Assembly: GCA_000997105.1 (NCBI GenBank) | Contig: LCEJ01000017.1 | Span: 1-12,253 of the forward strand | Origin: Candidatus Daviesbacteria bacterium GW2011_GWA2_42_7 | Lineage (GTDB): Bacteria > Patescibacteriota > Microgenomatia > Daviesbacterales > UBA10151 | Length of the DNA: 12,253 bases | Direction of reading: 5' to 3' | Shown here: positions 11,939 through 12,253 of the stretch, piece after piece | Position numbering within the stretch: position 1 is the first letter of the stretch | Layout of the letters: every line of letters starts with the position of its first letter | The notes under the pieces: model-generated | Told to the model about the DNA's origin: nothing | Database searches by the model: none | Seen by the model: only the letters and a program-made list of their open reading frames with translations | Position numbers and translations under genes: made by a program

Positions 11939-12253
11939 ATGGAATTTTTAATACCGATTGTTATTCTGGTCGCATCCGCAATCCTTCATGAAATAATGCA
12001 TGGAGTGGTGGCGGATCGCTTAGGCGACCCCACGGCAAGAATTATGGGGAGACTAACCTTAAACCCTATCCCGCATCTTGACCCGATTATGAGCATACTT
12101 CTTCCCACGCTTTTGGTTTTATCCGGGTCTCCTATTATATTCGGAGCGGCCAAGCCGGTACCTGTCAACCCAATACATTTTCGCGATCCCAAAAAAGATA
12201 TGGCCTTAACCGCTCTTTCCGGCCCCTTGACAAATATTGCTTTGGCACTTGTT
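11939..12253 (+). CDS. Site-2-protease-like membrane metalloprotease (M50), 5' part
   Basis: 105 codons are visible before the window ends. The protein starts MEFLIPIVILVASAILHEIMH: a first membrane helix that carries the zinc-binding HExxH motif (HEIMH, residues 17-21). VADRLGDPTA, GRLTLNPIPHLDP and a second hydrophobic stretch SILLPTLLVLSG follow. KPVPVNP and LTALSGPLTNIALALV match the compact M50 group common in bacteria. The second zinc ligand, usually in an NPxDG-type motif further on, is beyond the edge. The role is intramembrane proteolysis in the cytoplasmic membrane; the substrate is unknown. Confidence 0.85.
   Translation, partial: MEFLIPIVILVASAILHEIMHGVVADRLGDPTARIMGRLTLNPIPHLDPIMSILLPTLLVLSGSPIIFGAAKPVPVNPIHFRDPKKDMALTALSGPLTNIALALV

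Noticed and set aside
1..12253. tRNA, rRNA, riboswitch or toxin-antitoxin genes
   Set aside because: I saw no cloverleaf, conserved rRNA segment, riboswitch core or typical paired small ORFs on reading both strands, although small structured RNAs cannot be ruled out by eye.

Overview
The window looks like a chromosomal piece of an AT-rich bacterium with small intergenic gaps and the standard code (UGA ends genes, for example the ATP sulfurylase/APS kinase gene at 469-471). Most host genes lack a Shine-Dalgarno sequence and instead have a TATAAT-type -10 box 6-9 nt before the start codon, so their mRNAs are probably leaderless. With the protein families present, this suggests a Candidate Phyla Radiation (Patescibacteria) genome, perhaps Microgenomates-like. 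That assignment is inference; no rRNA or full marker gene is present.

Layout. (1) 1-225, minus: 5' end of a ribosomal protein S1-like gene whose N-terminal linker is partly encoded by palindromic repeat DNA. (2) 469-2124, minus: fused ATP sulfurylase/APS kinase, which makes PAPS. (3) 2198-2329: a short ORF with its own promoter that resembles the amputated 5' end of an ABC exporter gene, followed by an FkbM-type methyltransferase (2350-3036). (4) 3052-3743, minus: two overlapping ORFs that look like the two ends of one broken gene. (5) 3906-6167, plus: a PAPS-dependent sulfotransferase abutting an APH/choline-kinase-like phosphotransferase. (6) 6134-9938, minus: a GT-B glycosyltransferase, a P-loop kinase, a decayed histidine phosphatase, a phosphoribosyltransferase and a HAD hydrolase. 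(7) 9992-11119: a complete IS481-family insertion sequence with matching inverted repeats and a 4-bp target duplication. (8) 11314-12253, plus: an RmlC-like cupin epimerase and the start of an M50 site-2 protease-type membrane protease.

How it may work together. The PAPS synthetase and the sulfotransferase form a complete donor-plus-transfer pair. With a methyltransferase, a glycosyltransferase, a small-molecule kinase and a sugar epimerase nearby, the simplest reading is a cell-surface glycan or lipid decoration locus that includes sulfation. No PAPS reductase, sulfite reductase or sulfate transporter is visible, so sulfation fits better than sulfur assimilation, but the rest of the genome is unseen. 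The neighbourhood shows turnover: three broken genes, an inserted IS and repeat insertion in a coding region.
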